56,725 bases of DNA. Source: Lachnoclostridium sp. An14. Its GTDB lineage: Bacteria > Bacillota > Clostridia > Lachnospirales > Lachnospiraceae. The translations under genes were made by a program, and so were the position numbers. Shown here piece by piece: positions 40,961-49,511 of the stretch. The notes below the pieces were generated by a model that saw only the letters and a program-made list of their open reading frames with translations, was not told where the DNA came from and ran no database searches. Each line of letters opens with the position of its first letter. The stretch's first letter is position 1. Where the stretch lies: NCBI RefSeq assembly GCF_002160755.1, contig NZ_NFLE01000027.1, forward strand, positions 1-56,725, in the 5' to 3' direction.

Positions 40961-41770
40961 CTACAGCACATCTGAAAAATGAGGCCGCAACCGTTTAAAC
41001 ACCTTCATGCCCGCAAAGAACAGCACCAGGGTCACGCCCCAGAAATACAGGGTCATGGTGGGCCGCTCAAAAAACCAGTTGCCCGTCAGAATGCTGTCCC
41101 GGTATCCCGCCACAATGTAATAGAAGGGATTGAATTTTAGCAGGGTCAGCACCAGAGGCACATCCGCGAACATACTCTCCTGGTACATAATGGGAACCAT
41201 CCACATTCCAAACTGAAGGCAGATTCCCACAATCTGGGCCATATCCTTAAAAAATACGTTCACCGCGCAGGTAAAATACCCGATCCCCAGCGCCAGCATG
41301 GACGCCGCGAAAGTGTAGTAGATCACCTGGATCCAGGTAACCATGGGCGCCCGCCCGTAGCACAGGGCCATGACGATCATAATCACCACGAAAAAGCAGT
41401 GAACCATCAGGCTGGACATCAGCTTGATCACCGGCAGCACCTCCACCTGGAACACCACCTTTTTCACCAGGTAGCTGTATTCCTGAAGGCAGTTGGTCAC
41501 GGTGTTTAAGGCCTCACTGAAGAAAAACCAGGGCACGATGCCGGGCACCAGCCAGAGCACATAGGGAACTCCCGGCACCGGCGGCACGCTCTTAAAGCCC
41601 AGCTGGAAGATGCAGAAGTAAATGAGCACCGTCACCACCGGCTGCACAAACATCCACACCACGCCGAAATAGGAACCCACAAACCGTTTCCTGAAATCGG
41701 CCTTCGCCAGATCCAGAATCAGCCGTTTCCTCCCGGCAATCTCCTTTATCAGGGAAATCAAATCTCTCAT
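40961..41770 (-). CDS. wzm: Polysaccharide ABC exporter permease
   Basis: A 269-residue ABC-2 type permease with about six membrane segments. 'FRKRFVGSYFGVVWMFVQPV' near residue 25 is the typical start of Wzm/TagG proteins and 'LLKFNPFYYIVAGYRDSIL' the conserved late loop. With Wzt it exports a finished lipid-linked glycan. The partner ATPase is encoded 9.3 kb downstream, beyond unrelated genes. It follows rfbC by 23 bp. Confidence 0.93.
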   Translation of the reverse strand: MRDLISLIKEIAGRKRLILDLAKADFRKRFVGSYFGVVWMFVQPVVTVLIYFCIFQLGFKSVPPVPGVPYVLWLVPGIVPWFFFSEALNTVTNCLQEYSYLVKKVVFQVEVLPVIKLMSSLMVHCFFVVIMIVMALCYGRAPMVTWIQVIYYTFAASMLALGIGYFTCAVNVFFKDMAQIVGICLQFGMWMVPIMYQESMFADVPLVLTLLKFNPFYYIVAGYRDSILTGNWFFERPTMTLYFWGVTLVLFFAGMKVFKRLRPHFSDVL

Positions 41771-41793
41771 CCCATATTTCCTTTCCCGCCAGG

Positions 41794-42348
41794 TCAGAAT
41801 TTAAAGGTTTCCTTAAATCCGCCCCATTTTTGATCCTTCTCGGAGATGATTAACTCCACACCCTCCTGAAGCGGCCACTGGATGCCGATGTCCGGATCGT
41901 TCCAGGCCATGCCGCCCTCGTCGCCGGGGTGGTAGAAATCCGTGCACTTGTAGGCAAACTCCGCCTCGTCGGACAGCACCAGGAACCCATGGGCAAAGCC
42001 CTCCGGGATGTAAAACTGCTTTTTGTTCTCCGCGGACAGCACCACGCCGAACCACTTTCCGTAGGTTTCCGAATCCGCCCGCAGGTCTACGGCCACGTCA
42101 AAGACTTCGCCGCGGACAGCCCGCACCAGCTTTCCCTGGGGGAACTGCTTCTGATAGTGAAGGCCGCGGAGTACGCCCCGCACGGACATGGACTGGTTGT
42201 CCTGCACGAACACCATATCCAGGCCGGCCTCCTTAAAATCATTCTGATTGTAGGTCTCCATAAAGTAGCCTCTCTCATCCTTAAACACCGTCGGCTCAAT
42301 CACGCAAAGTCCCTTAATATCGCAGGTCGTCACCTTAATTTTTCCCAT
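41794..42348 (-). CDS. rfbC: dTDP-4-dehydrorhamnose 3,5-epimerase
   Basis: About 184 residues of the cupin-type RfbC family. 'VFKDERGYFMETYNQNDF', 'GVLRGLHYQ' with the catalytic histidine, 'RAVRGEVFDVAVDLR' and 'IPEGFAHGFLVLSD' are all in place. It makes the L-configured precursor of dTDP-rhamnose. ATG 42348 is chosen after AAGGAGCG. The other rhamnose genes (rfbA, rfbB, rfbD) are not in the window, so they must be elsewhere. Confidence 0.93.
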   Translation of the reverse strand: MGKIKVTTCDIKGLCVIEPTVFKDERGYFMETYNQNDFKEAGLDMVFVQDNQSMSVRGVLRGLHYQKQFPQGKLVRAVRGEVFDVAVDLRADSETYGKWFGVVLSAENKKQFYIPEGFAHGFLVLSDEAEFAYKCTDFYHPGDEGGMAWNDPDIGIQWPLQEGVELIISEKDQKWGGFKETFKF

Positions 42349-42435
42349 CGCAATACGCTCCTTATGTTCAAAAATTCTTACCATTCTCTGAAACACCGGC
42401 CCGTCCGCCGGGCCGTATCAATCCATACTATACCA

Positions 42436-44094
42436 CTATATCCGGATGCTGACAATAGAAAACAGCCGCAGCAGCGCATATCCGTTTGCGCAGGCCATGA
42501 AGTACAAAAGGCCTCTGTCCCTGTTTTTCGTGAGAGCGATCCAGTTGTTTTTTAAGATCAGCAGAAACACCGGCAGGAAGGGAAGAAAATACCTTCCCTG
42601 CACCCCCATGATGTGCCCGGAGCTGGCAGGCGTCCAGGCGATGAGCATAGACAGCATGGTGGCCCCGGCGCAGCCAAGGCAAACAACCGCCGTCCACAGT
42701 TTCTGTTTTCCGGAAAAATAAATAGTCTCCCCGCCCGGCTTTTTCATAGCCAGCAAAAGCAGCACAATGGTCATGGCCCAGACGAGCACATAGGGCACGT
42801 CCAGCACCGGATCCAGGTTTCCCAGCCAGTTTCCCATCATGGTCAGATGGTAGTATTCCCCTTTGATAAGCACCGTATTATAAAACAGCCGCAGGGTCTT
42901 CACCGGGTTGTGAATCAGCCAGCCTAAGGTGTATCCGGCCTCGTCCGCCCAGCCCACGTAGCTCTCCGTCTCCGCCGCGTACATGGCGATGGTGCGGCTG
43001 TTCACCAGAATCATGGCCGCCCCGTACACGGCCGCCACGAAAAGGGCGGACAGCGCCCACTTCCTCCAGCCGCCGAACTTCCGCACCGGGATCAGAAGGC
43101 ACAGTCCCATGAGGACGCCGTACACCATCTTACAGGGCCCAAGGATGCCCATGATCACCGCCAGCAAAGCCACGTCCCGTTTTCTCACATCCGCCGCGCC
43201 AAAGGCCAGGCTCAAGGTCACCGCCGTCAGCAGGAAGGACATGGCAAGCACCATGGTGTCATAGGAAAAGGACGCCGCCAGATGGAGGGTCATGGGCAGA
43301 AGGCCCACGCCAAACAGCACTTCTTTTCCAAAGGGCAGCCGTTTCATGGCATACCAGGCCGCCCCAGTGTAGCACAGAAGGTTTCCCAGGCGGCCCAGGT
43401 ACAAAAGCCCCAGCCCCCCAAGTCCCGTCAGCCGCCCCAGGACAATCCCCAGGGCCTGGGGCAGATAGGCGATGGGCGTGGTTTCCACCGGCGGTTTCAC
43501 CGTGGTCTCCATCTCCTGATCCCCCGTCCCCAGAAGGCCGGTGCCGTGGATCTTCCGGTAAGTACACTCCGTAAGCGTCTGTCCCAACACCTCTGTGTCC
43601 ACCGTCTCCTCCAGTCCGTCCAGGCTCTCGCCGGGCACAAGGTCCGTATCCAGGATAAAAGCGTCCTGTTTCCGGATGTAAACCCGGCCCCTTTCGTCCG
43701 TTCCAGGCTGTCCCATAAGGGTGTTGGAAAGGCGGTAGGCGCTTATAAAATGGCTCACCTCGTCGGGGGCGGAAAGGGGCGGCAGCACCGTCAGGTACAA
43801 AGCCCCAAGCCCCAGGACGCAGACGGCAAACACCGTCTCCAGCGCCAGCTTTTTCTCAAAAAACAGATAACCTGCGCCCCCCAGAAACGCCAGCATTACC
43901 ACCGCCAGCACTCCATACCAGCTTAGGAGAAACCGATCCCCCGACTGGATGGCCCCAGCCCTCACGTCCAGAAAATGCCAGGCAGCAAACAGAAGGAGGA
44001 TAAGCAGCCCGGCCGTCCACAGCGGGAAATGTCTCCCCGGCGCGGACATTTCCGCCAGTTTTCCCTCTCCGGGCTTATTCTTCCCCTTTTTCAT
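42436..44094 (-). CDS. DUF2142 membrane protein
   Basis: A 552-residue protein with about a dozen hydrophobic segments. 'LPPLSAPDEVSHFISAYRL' after an early TM is the DUF2142 hallmark; the acidic DE pair resembles the first-loop motif of GT-C enzymes, so a glycosyltransferase acting outside the membrane is plausible. 'LFGVGLLPMTLHLAASFSYD' is another family segment. It overlaps the DUF2304 gene by 20 bp. Confidence 0.85.
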   Translation of the reverse strand: MKKGKNKPGEGKLAEMSAPGRHFPLWTAGLLILLLFAAWHFLDVRAGAIQSGDRFLLSWYGVLAVVMLAFLGGAGYLFFEKKLALETVFAVCVLGLGALYLTVLPPLSAPDEVSHFISAYRLSNTLMGQPGTDERGRVYIRKQDAFILDTDLVPGESLDGLEETVDTEVLGQTLTECTYRKIHGTGLLGTGDQEMETTVKPPVETTPIAYLPQALGIVLGRLTGLGGLGLLYLGRLGNLLCYTGAAWYAMKRLPFGKEVLFGVGLLPMTLHLAASFSYDTMVLAMSFLLTAVTLSLAFGAADVRKRDVALLAVIMGILGPCKMVYGVLMGLCLLIPVRKFGGWRKWALSALFVAAVYGAAMILVNSRTIAMYAAETESYVGWADEAGYTLGWLIHNPVKTLRLFYNTVLIKGEYYHLTMMGNWLGNLDPVLDVPYVLVWAMTIVLLLLAMKKPGGETIYFSGKQKLWTAVVCLGCAGATMLSMLIAWTPASSGHIMGVQGRYFLPFLPVFLLILKNNWIALTKNRDRGLLYFMACANGYALLRLFSIVSIRI

Positions 44095-44446
44095 CCGTCC
44101 GCTCCTCCTTCTCCTCCCGCTCCTTCTGATCCAGGGCGATCCGCTGCACCATCTCCTTCTGTTTCGTCTCCAGCTGGGAGATGCGCATGGTCAGGGAAAA
44201 CACCTTCACCATCAGCAGGAAAATGATAAACAGGAAGATAAAATTCGACGTGGTATACGTTCCCGCCAGCCGGGACAGCAGATCCGCCGTCCTGGGGAAC
44301 ACGCTGAACACGATCAGAATGCCCGACACAAACACCCAGAACACCGAATCCTCGATCTGGGCCTTGGACTGGCGGATTTTCCGTATAATCATGGCCGTGG
44401 TCAGCAAGGACGCCGCGATCAGCACGATTCTCAGCATCAACGTCAT
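44075..44446 (-). CDS. DUF2304 small membrane protein
   Basis: A 123-residue protein with three membrane helices followed by a charged helix (RISQLETKQKEMVQRIALDQ), the standard DUF2304 layout. These proteins regularly accompany GT2 enzymes and are thought to help membrane glycosyl transfer. Its start overlaps the upstream GT2 stop as ATGA. Confidence 0.88.
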   Translation of the reverse strand: MTLMLRIVLIAASLLTTAMIIRKIRQSKAQIEDSVFWVFVSGILIVFSVFPRTADLLSRLAGTYTTSNFIFLFIIFLLMVKVFSLTMRISQLETKQKEMVQRIALDQKEREEKEERTDEKGEE

Positions 44447-45375
44447 TTCCCATTCCTCCAGTAATTCTTATTCATGGTCAGCCGCAGCACCATCCCTTTG
44501 GGAAGACGCCGGTAGGCCTTTCCCAGCCGGTAGCCCGCGTACTTAAAACCGCTTTTGACCACCAGCCCCGGTATCTGCAAAATCCGCCCCGTCTTTAACA
44601 GATGGGCCGCCGTCTGTTTCACCAGCCGGATCCCTTCGCCCTCCGACGGAACCCCCGCGAACACCTCCGGATGGTCCGCCTGGGATACGCCCAGGTCAAA
44701 ATTCCGCCGCAGCTGCTGCATACAGGTGTAATTGTGGGAATGCACCACCCTGGCGTCCGCCTCGTAGCAGATCCCGTACCCCGCCGCCAGCGCCCCCGCC
44801 GCGAAAATCATGTCCTCATTGAAAATAGTCCTGGAAATAAATCCGCCCTGTTTCAAAAACAACTCCCGCCGGTAGGCACAGCACACATTGGAGGAAAAAT
44901 AGGCCTTGATTCCCAACGTGGCGATGTCCGCCTTCGTCTTTACCCGGCTCTCCTCCGGATAATTGAACGTCCTGGTGAAACGCTCCGCCGCGCCGCAGTC
45001 CCGGTCCGCCAGCTGTCTGGCGTAGACGGAAATCACCGTCTCCCCGCCGGCACCGGCCCGCTCAAAGCCCTTCAGCAGGTTTTCAATCAAATGCTCGTCC
45101 GCCGGCACCGCGTCGTCCGTCATGCACACACACACCTCCGCGTCCGACAGGGACATGAGCAGGTTTCTGGTGCCGCCGTGGTCAAATTCTTCCTTTGTAA
45201 TGTGATGGACCTCCAGGCCCTTCACGCCCCCGTACCCGGCCTCATTCCAGTAGGCCCGCTCCGTGTTCACCACGATGATCTTCCTCACCGGATGACTCTG
45301 TTTTTCCAGCATCGCCAAAAGCCTGGCAAATTTTTTCCCCGGCCGGTAAGCCGGTATCAGCACATCAACCGTCAT
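44443..45375 (-). CDS. Family 2 glycosyltransferase (rhamnosyltransferase-like)
   Basis: A 310-residue GT2 enzyme. 'VDVLIPAYRPGKKFARLL' begins the nucleotide fold, 'FDHGGTRNLLMSL' and 'VCMTDDAVPADEHLIENLL' (metal-binding DDA) recall rhamnosyltransferases that use dTDP-rhamnose, and 'FNEDMIFAAGALAAGYG' is the acceptor region. RfbC nearby fits that donor. It is joined to both neighbours by 4-bp overlaps. Confidence 0.87.
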   Translation of the reverse strand: MTVDVLIPAYRPGKKFARLLAMLEKQSHPVRKIIVVNTERAYWNEAGYGGVKGLEVHHITKEEFDHGGTRNLLMSLSDAEVCVCMTDDAVPADEHLIENLLKGFERAGAGGETVISVYARQLADRDCGAAERFTRTFNYPEESRVKTKADIATLGIKAYFSSNVCCAYRRELFLKQGGFISRTIFNEDMIFAAGALAAGYGICYEADARVVHSHNYTCMQQLRRNFDLGVSQADHPEVFAGVPSEGEGIRLVKQTAAHLLKTGRILQIPGLVVKSGFKYAGYRLGKAYRRLPKGMVLRLTMNKNYWRNGK

Positions 45376-46682
45376 GTCTCACTCTCCTTCGCCTTCCGAA
45401 ACAGCGCCCCCTGCAGCCCGCAAAAGCCCAGCGTCAGCGCCGCCATGAGAACCACATAGCACACCGCCGCCCCCATGATCTCAAACCGCACCACCAGAAT
45501 GGGGGAGAGAAACCAGGCCGCTATGGCCGCGCACAGATACACCAGAAAAATCATCCCCTGGCGCCTCATAATCACCAGCAGATAGTAATAAAGGTTGGCC
45601 AGGGCGTAAAGCCCGCCTCCCAGGATAATCACCACAAAGGCGATCCAATGCTCCGTCAGACGCCCCTCGTATCCCGTTCCAAGCAAAAGCTCCATAATTC
45701 CCAGCACAGGACGTCCCAGGATCAATGCTCCTGCCACCGCCAGCACCGTAAGGCCGCCGATCACCAGCCCGATCCGCCTCCGCACCCTGGAAAACCCGTC
45801 CCAGTCCCCGCCGTCCCAGCAGGCCGTCAGTTTCGTGAGAAAGGGGCGGATCACAAAATTGGCCGCCAGGTAGATCACGGAGGTGGGCATAAATAAAATG
45901 TTGAAATACCCGCTCATGGCGTCTGTAAGCTGTCCGTCTATGGCGTACTTTGCCGCCGAAAAGATATAAAAATCAAGAAACACCGACACGAACAGCAGGG
46001 CCGTATTCTTTAAAAGCCGCAGGCAGGCATCCGCGTCCCCCTGAAATTCCACACCCGGCAGCGCTCCGGCCCTCATAACGCTCACGTTAAACAGCAGCAC
46101 GCCCGCAATCTGGGCCGCCACCGCCGCCGCTGAGGCCGTAAGCAGGTTTCCGGAAATCCCCAGAATACCCAAAAACACCGCCACGGACAGAATGGTCCGG
46201 AAGGTGTTGGACTTTCCCGTCAGGTACAGGCTGCCCTGGCGCTGAAACTCCGACTCGTAGGCGTCCGCGAAACCGTCAATGATCTTGTAGCCCGCCAGCA
46301 GAAAGATCACCAGGGCCTTGTGGGTACTGTACTCCCCGGTGAGCATGAGAAAGGACAGATGGCAGGCCGCCAGGAGCAGGGCCGCCCCGCAGGTGGCCGT
46401 CCGCAGCCACAGATAGTCGCCGAAGGAGTATTCCTGCCGTCCGTCGGTGATGTGAAAGGGGCGGATGCCGAAATATGCCACAATAAACATCTGCTGCCCA
46501 TAGGTAGAGAATCCAAAGCCGAAAATGCCGCCCTCGTCCTCCCCGGCCATGCGCATGACAATAAAGGACAGCACCATGGACGCCAGGGCGTAGACGGCGC
46601 TGCCCAGGATGTTCCAGGCCACATTCTGCCGTTCCCTGTGACTTCCTTTATATATCAGGAAACGATCCACAAATTTTTCCAT
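45372..46682 (-). CDS. Wzx-type flippase (polysaccharide biosynthesis membrane protein)
   Basis: A 436-residue protein with about twelve hydrophobic segments and a cytoplasmic N-terminus. The opening 'NVAWNILGSAVYALASMVLSFIVMR' cut by polar residues is the MATE/MOP-like start of Wzx-related proteins. It probably moves a lipid-linked unit across the membrane. Its presence beside Wzm/Wzt is unusual since the two systems usually serve different routes. Confidence 0.82.
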   Translation of the reverse strand: MEKFVDRFLIYKGSHRERQNVAWNILGSAVYALASMVLSFIVMRMAGEDEGGIFGFGFSTYGQQMFIVAYFGIRPFHITDGRQEYSFGDYLWLRTATCGAALLLAACHLSFLMLTGEYSTHKALVIFLLAGYKIIDGFADAYESEFQRQGSLYLTGKSNTFRTILSVAVFLGILGISGNLLTASAAAVAAQIAGVLLFNVSVMRAGALPGVEFQGDADACLRLLKNTALLFVSVFLDFYIFSAAKYAIDGQLTDAMSGYFNILFMPTSVIYLAANFVIRPFLTKLTACWDGGDWDGFSRVRRRIGLVIGGLTVLAVAGALILGRPVLGIMELLLGTGYEGRLTEHWIAFVVIILGGGLYALANLYYYLLVIMRRQGMIFLVYLCAAIAAWFLSPILVVRFEIMGAAVCYVVLMAALTLGFCGLQGALFRKAKESET

Positions 46683-46686
46683 GCCC

Positions 46687-47376
46687 TCACCGCCTTGTCC
46701 GGAAATTCTGGATCACCAGGATGGAGGTGAGCATCCGCAGCATATACTTTGCCGCCACCATGGGCTTTAAATAGCTTTCCCCGCCCTGGCGCTCGTCGAT
46801 TACCACCGGCACCTCCGCCACTCTGGCGCCCTGCTTAATGAGGAAGGAAACCGTATCCGGTTCCGGGCCATAGTTTAAGTGATATGCAAATTTCTGCATC
46901 ATCTCCCGGTCAAACATTCTCATGCCGGAAGTGGGATCCGCCACCCGGACGCCGGTGGTCAGCCAGACCGCCAGCCCGATCAGGCGGCTGCCCAGCATCC
47001 GCGGGGAAAAGTCCTTCTTCCCCTCCACAAACCGGGAGCCGATCACAATGCTGTAGCCCTCGTCCAGCTTCGCCTTCATCCCGGCCACAAACTCCGGCCG
47101 GTGCTGGCCGTCCCCGTCAAACTGCACGGCACAGGAATAGCCCTTTTCGTAGGCGTACTTCATCCCCGTCTGGAAACAGCCTGCCAGCCCCAGATTCACC
47201 GGAAGGCAGATGTGGTTGTACCCGTTTTTCCTCAAAATTTCCTCCGTGCTGTCCGTGGATCCATCGTTTATCACCACATAGTCCAGTTCCGGATAATTCC
47301 GAATCAGGTTTTCCACCACCGCCTGGATATTTTTTTCCTCGTTAAACGCAGGTATCACTAAAATTACTTGGTTCAT
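46687..47376 (-). CDS. Family 2 glycosyltransferase (polyprenyl-phosphate type)
   Basis: A 229-residue soluble GT2: 'VILVIPAFNEEKNIQAVV', 'YVVINDGSTDSTEEIL', 'VQFDGDGQHRPE' with the DxD-like motif and 'VVIDERQGGESYLKPM' near the end. It resembles DPM-like enzymes that transfer sugar to a polyprenyl phosphate, but lacks the C-terminal membrane helices of GtrB. It lies 4 bp before the flippase start. Confidence 0.88.
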   Translation of the reverse strand: MNQVILVIPAFNEEKNIQAVVENLIRNYPELDYVVINDGSTDSTEEILRKNGYNHICLPVNLGLAGCFQTGMKYAYEKGYSCAVQFDGDGQHRPEFVAGMKAKLDEGYSIVIGSRFVEGKKDFSPRMLGSRLIGLAVWLTTGVRVADPTSGMRMFDREMMQKFAYHLNYGPEPDTVSFLIKQGARVAEVPVVIDERQGGESYLKPMVAAKYMLRMLTSILVIQNFRTRR

Positions 47377-47398
47377 GTTTCTTCCTCTGTCTTTCGCC

Positions 47399-48358
47399 CT
47401 ACCATTTCATCCGAAACACCCTGGTAAGCACCCACACCTCCGTGTAGACCGCCCCCAGAAATATTCTGGCCGCCGCCATGGCAAGCGGCCCGGCCTTCAG
47501 ATAACGCCGGTAATAGTAGAGCTTGCTCTCATGGAGAATCTTCTGTTTTGCCGCGATCCCCGCCACGTTTCGGTCAATGGTGACGGAGTGGGCGTGGACG
47601 TACTGGGTGTCCGTCACCAGCACACATTTTAGCCCCCGCTCCCGCAGTTTCTGTCCCAGGATCTTCTCCTCACAGTACAAAAATACGGCCTCGTCAAACA
47701 CCTGGTCCGCCTCTTTGCCCGGAAATTCCTTCATGTCCATCACAAAAAAGGAGCCGGGCACTGCTCCCACGATCCGGCTTTTTTCCGTGCCTCCCGCAGG
47801 CAGGCGTCCCGGAGGGGTGATGAGCCACGGTTTCAACAGCCGTCTCGTCAACGGCCCCATGTCCAGCAGATCCCGCCCCAGGGGCAGCAGATCCCAGTAG
47901 GAAAACAGCCTCCGGCCGTCCGGGGCCGCCACCATGGCCGAGCCCACAGCGCCTCCTGGCGTCTGCTTAAGCGCCGTTTTTACCTTGCGGATGCAGCGGT
48001 CTGTCACATGGATGTCCGGGTTCGCGATGATAATATAGTCCGGGTCCCAGAGGCGGACGGCATGGCTGATGCCGGCCTGGTTTCCGTAGCCGTAGCCGCC
48101 GTTTCGTTCTGTACGCAGGAGACGAACATCCGGGACGGTGCCGGGAAACGAAGGCCCGCCGGAAGTTTCTCCAGTCCGGACGCCGTCGGCCGCTTCAGGG
48201 CCGTATGCCCGCCGCAAACGCTCCCAGGAGCTGTCGGTGGAACGGTTGTCCACCACCAGGATGTGGGCGATCTCCCGGCTGCCCTTTAATTCCTCCACAA
48301 GATCCAGGACGGTGTCCGCGTCATTATAGTTTAAAATAATACATACGGTATTATCCAT
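47399..48358 (-). CDS. Family 2 glycosyltransferase
   Basis: A 319-residue GT2 of the rhamnosyltransferase-like group. 'VCIILNYNDADTVLDLVEEL', 'VVDNRSTDSSWERL', 'YIIIANPDIHV' (metal-binding region) and 'EAVFLYCEEKILGQKLRERG' are conserved. The C-terminus has a membrane-leaning stretch. Its start overlaps the end of the GT8 gene in an ATGGATAA. Confidence 0.88.
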   Translation of the reverse strand: MDNTVCIILNYNDADTVLDLVEELKGSREIAHILVVDNRSTDSSWERLRRAYGPEAADGVRTGETSGGPSFPGTVPDVRLLRTERNGGYGYGNQAGISHAVRLWDPDYIIIANPDIHVTDRCIRKVKTALKQTPGGAVGSAMVAAPDGRRLFSYWDLLPLGRDLLDMGPLTRRLLKPWLITPPGRLPAGGTEKSRIVGAVPGSFFVMDMKEFPGKEADQVFDEAVFLYCEEKILGQKLRERGLKCVLVTDTQYVHAHSVTIDRNVAGIAAKQKILHESKLYYYRRYLKAGPLAMAAARIFLGAVYTEVWVLTRVFRMKW

Positions 48359-49367
48359 TTCCCGTTTCCCTCTTTTTCTTCCGGCCGTCGATGACCTTCA
48401 TCCCCAGCCTGCGGCTGATCCACAGCCGGAGGGGCGGGCAGATTCTGGTCATTTGATTAAAGCACCACCAGAGCTGCATATACAGCACCTTTCCCTTCTG
48501 GAGCGGCTCGCCCCGCCAGGGCGTTTTCTTTAAATAGTGCTCGTACAGGCGGCGGTAGTGGTTGTGGTTTCCGGCGATCCAGGGGCGCTCGTCCCCCAGG
48601 TAGTGGATCACCACCGGCCGCCGTTTCGCCTCCTTAAACTGCTCCGGCCCCACCGCCTCGTAGGCGCGGCAGAGGTTTCGCAGAGTAGGATAGCGAAAAT
48701 AGCGGTAATTGGTAAAAAAGTTGTATTTCGGCGGCAGGGAGCGGATCCGGCCCCGGAGCGTGCCGTTGATGGTGTCCTGGTCGCAGGCAAACAGGCTCCC
48801 GGCGTGGGCGCCGTAGAAATCCAGCATCTGCCGCAGCACATTTTCCCGCCGCCAGCCGTCCAGGTCCATCAAAATGACGCCGGAGTTAAAATAGGCGTCG
48901 TCCTTTCCCATGCCGATGGTCTCCTTCATCTCCCGGTACACCGTGGGCTCCATCACCATGCCCGCCAGGGCGCCTTTTAAGTCCGTGCCGTAAAGCCCGC
49001 GGATGTCTCCCCGCACGATGGTGTCGCAGTCCAGGTAGAGAGCCCGTTTGACCTCCTCCGGCAGCACCTCCGGCGCGAACAGCCGCCCCATGGCGCTGAT
49101 GTCAAAGCCCCTGGTGTCCACGTCGTAGGGGAACCGCTCTTTTAAATTTCCAAGCTCCACCACGAAAAGCTCCCGGCCGTGGGACTTCGCCATGGCTTTC
49201 AGCTTTTTCTGGTATTCCCGGCACATTCCCACGCTCAGCACGTAGACCGCCATGGAGGGGATCCGCCGCCCGTTTTCCAGCAGGGACAACAGGGAGGCCG
49301 CCAGGTGGCGGGCATAGCCGTCGTTGGAAGCGTATATGATATTGACTGTTTCCTTTTTCCAATCCAT
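48351..49367 (-). CDS. Family 8 glycosyltransferase
   Basis: A 338-residue GT8 enzyme, the first gene of the right glycan block. 'NIIYASNDGYARHLAASLLS' binds the nucleotide, 'RALYLDCDTIVRGDI' contains the DxD, 'FNSGVILMDLDGWR' and 'HYLGDERPW' (second metal histidine) follow. These enzymes use UDP-glucose or UDP-galactose. A divergent L,D-transpeptidase gene lies 144 bp away. Confidence 0.9.
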   Translation of the reverse strand: MDWKKETVNIIYASNDGYARHLAASLLSLLENGRRIPSMAVYVLSVGMCREYQKKLKAMAKSHGRELFVVELGNLKERFPYDVDTRGFDISAMGRLFAPEVLPEEVKRALYLDCDTIVRGDIRGLYGTDLKGALAGMVMEPTVYREMKETIGMGKDDAYFNSGVILMDLDGWRRENVLRQMLDFYGAHAGSLFACDQDTINGTLRGRIRSLPPKYNFFTNYRYFRYPTLRNLCRAYEAVGPEQFKEAKRRPVVIHYLGDERPWIAGNHNHYRRLYEHYLKKTPWRGEPLQKGKVLYMQLWWCFNQMTRICPPLRLWISRRLGMKVIDGRKKKRETGNG

Positions 49368-49511
49368 TATGGCACCTGTTTCTTACATTCTAAGGTCATT
49401 TTATTTACGATTTTACAGTAACCAGCCAAAAAAGTAAATCATATATGGCATTTTTCCCACAAATATGATAAATTAAGAACGTATGAAAAAATACATAGGA
49501 GGTTTGCAAAT

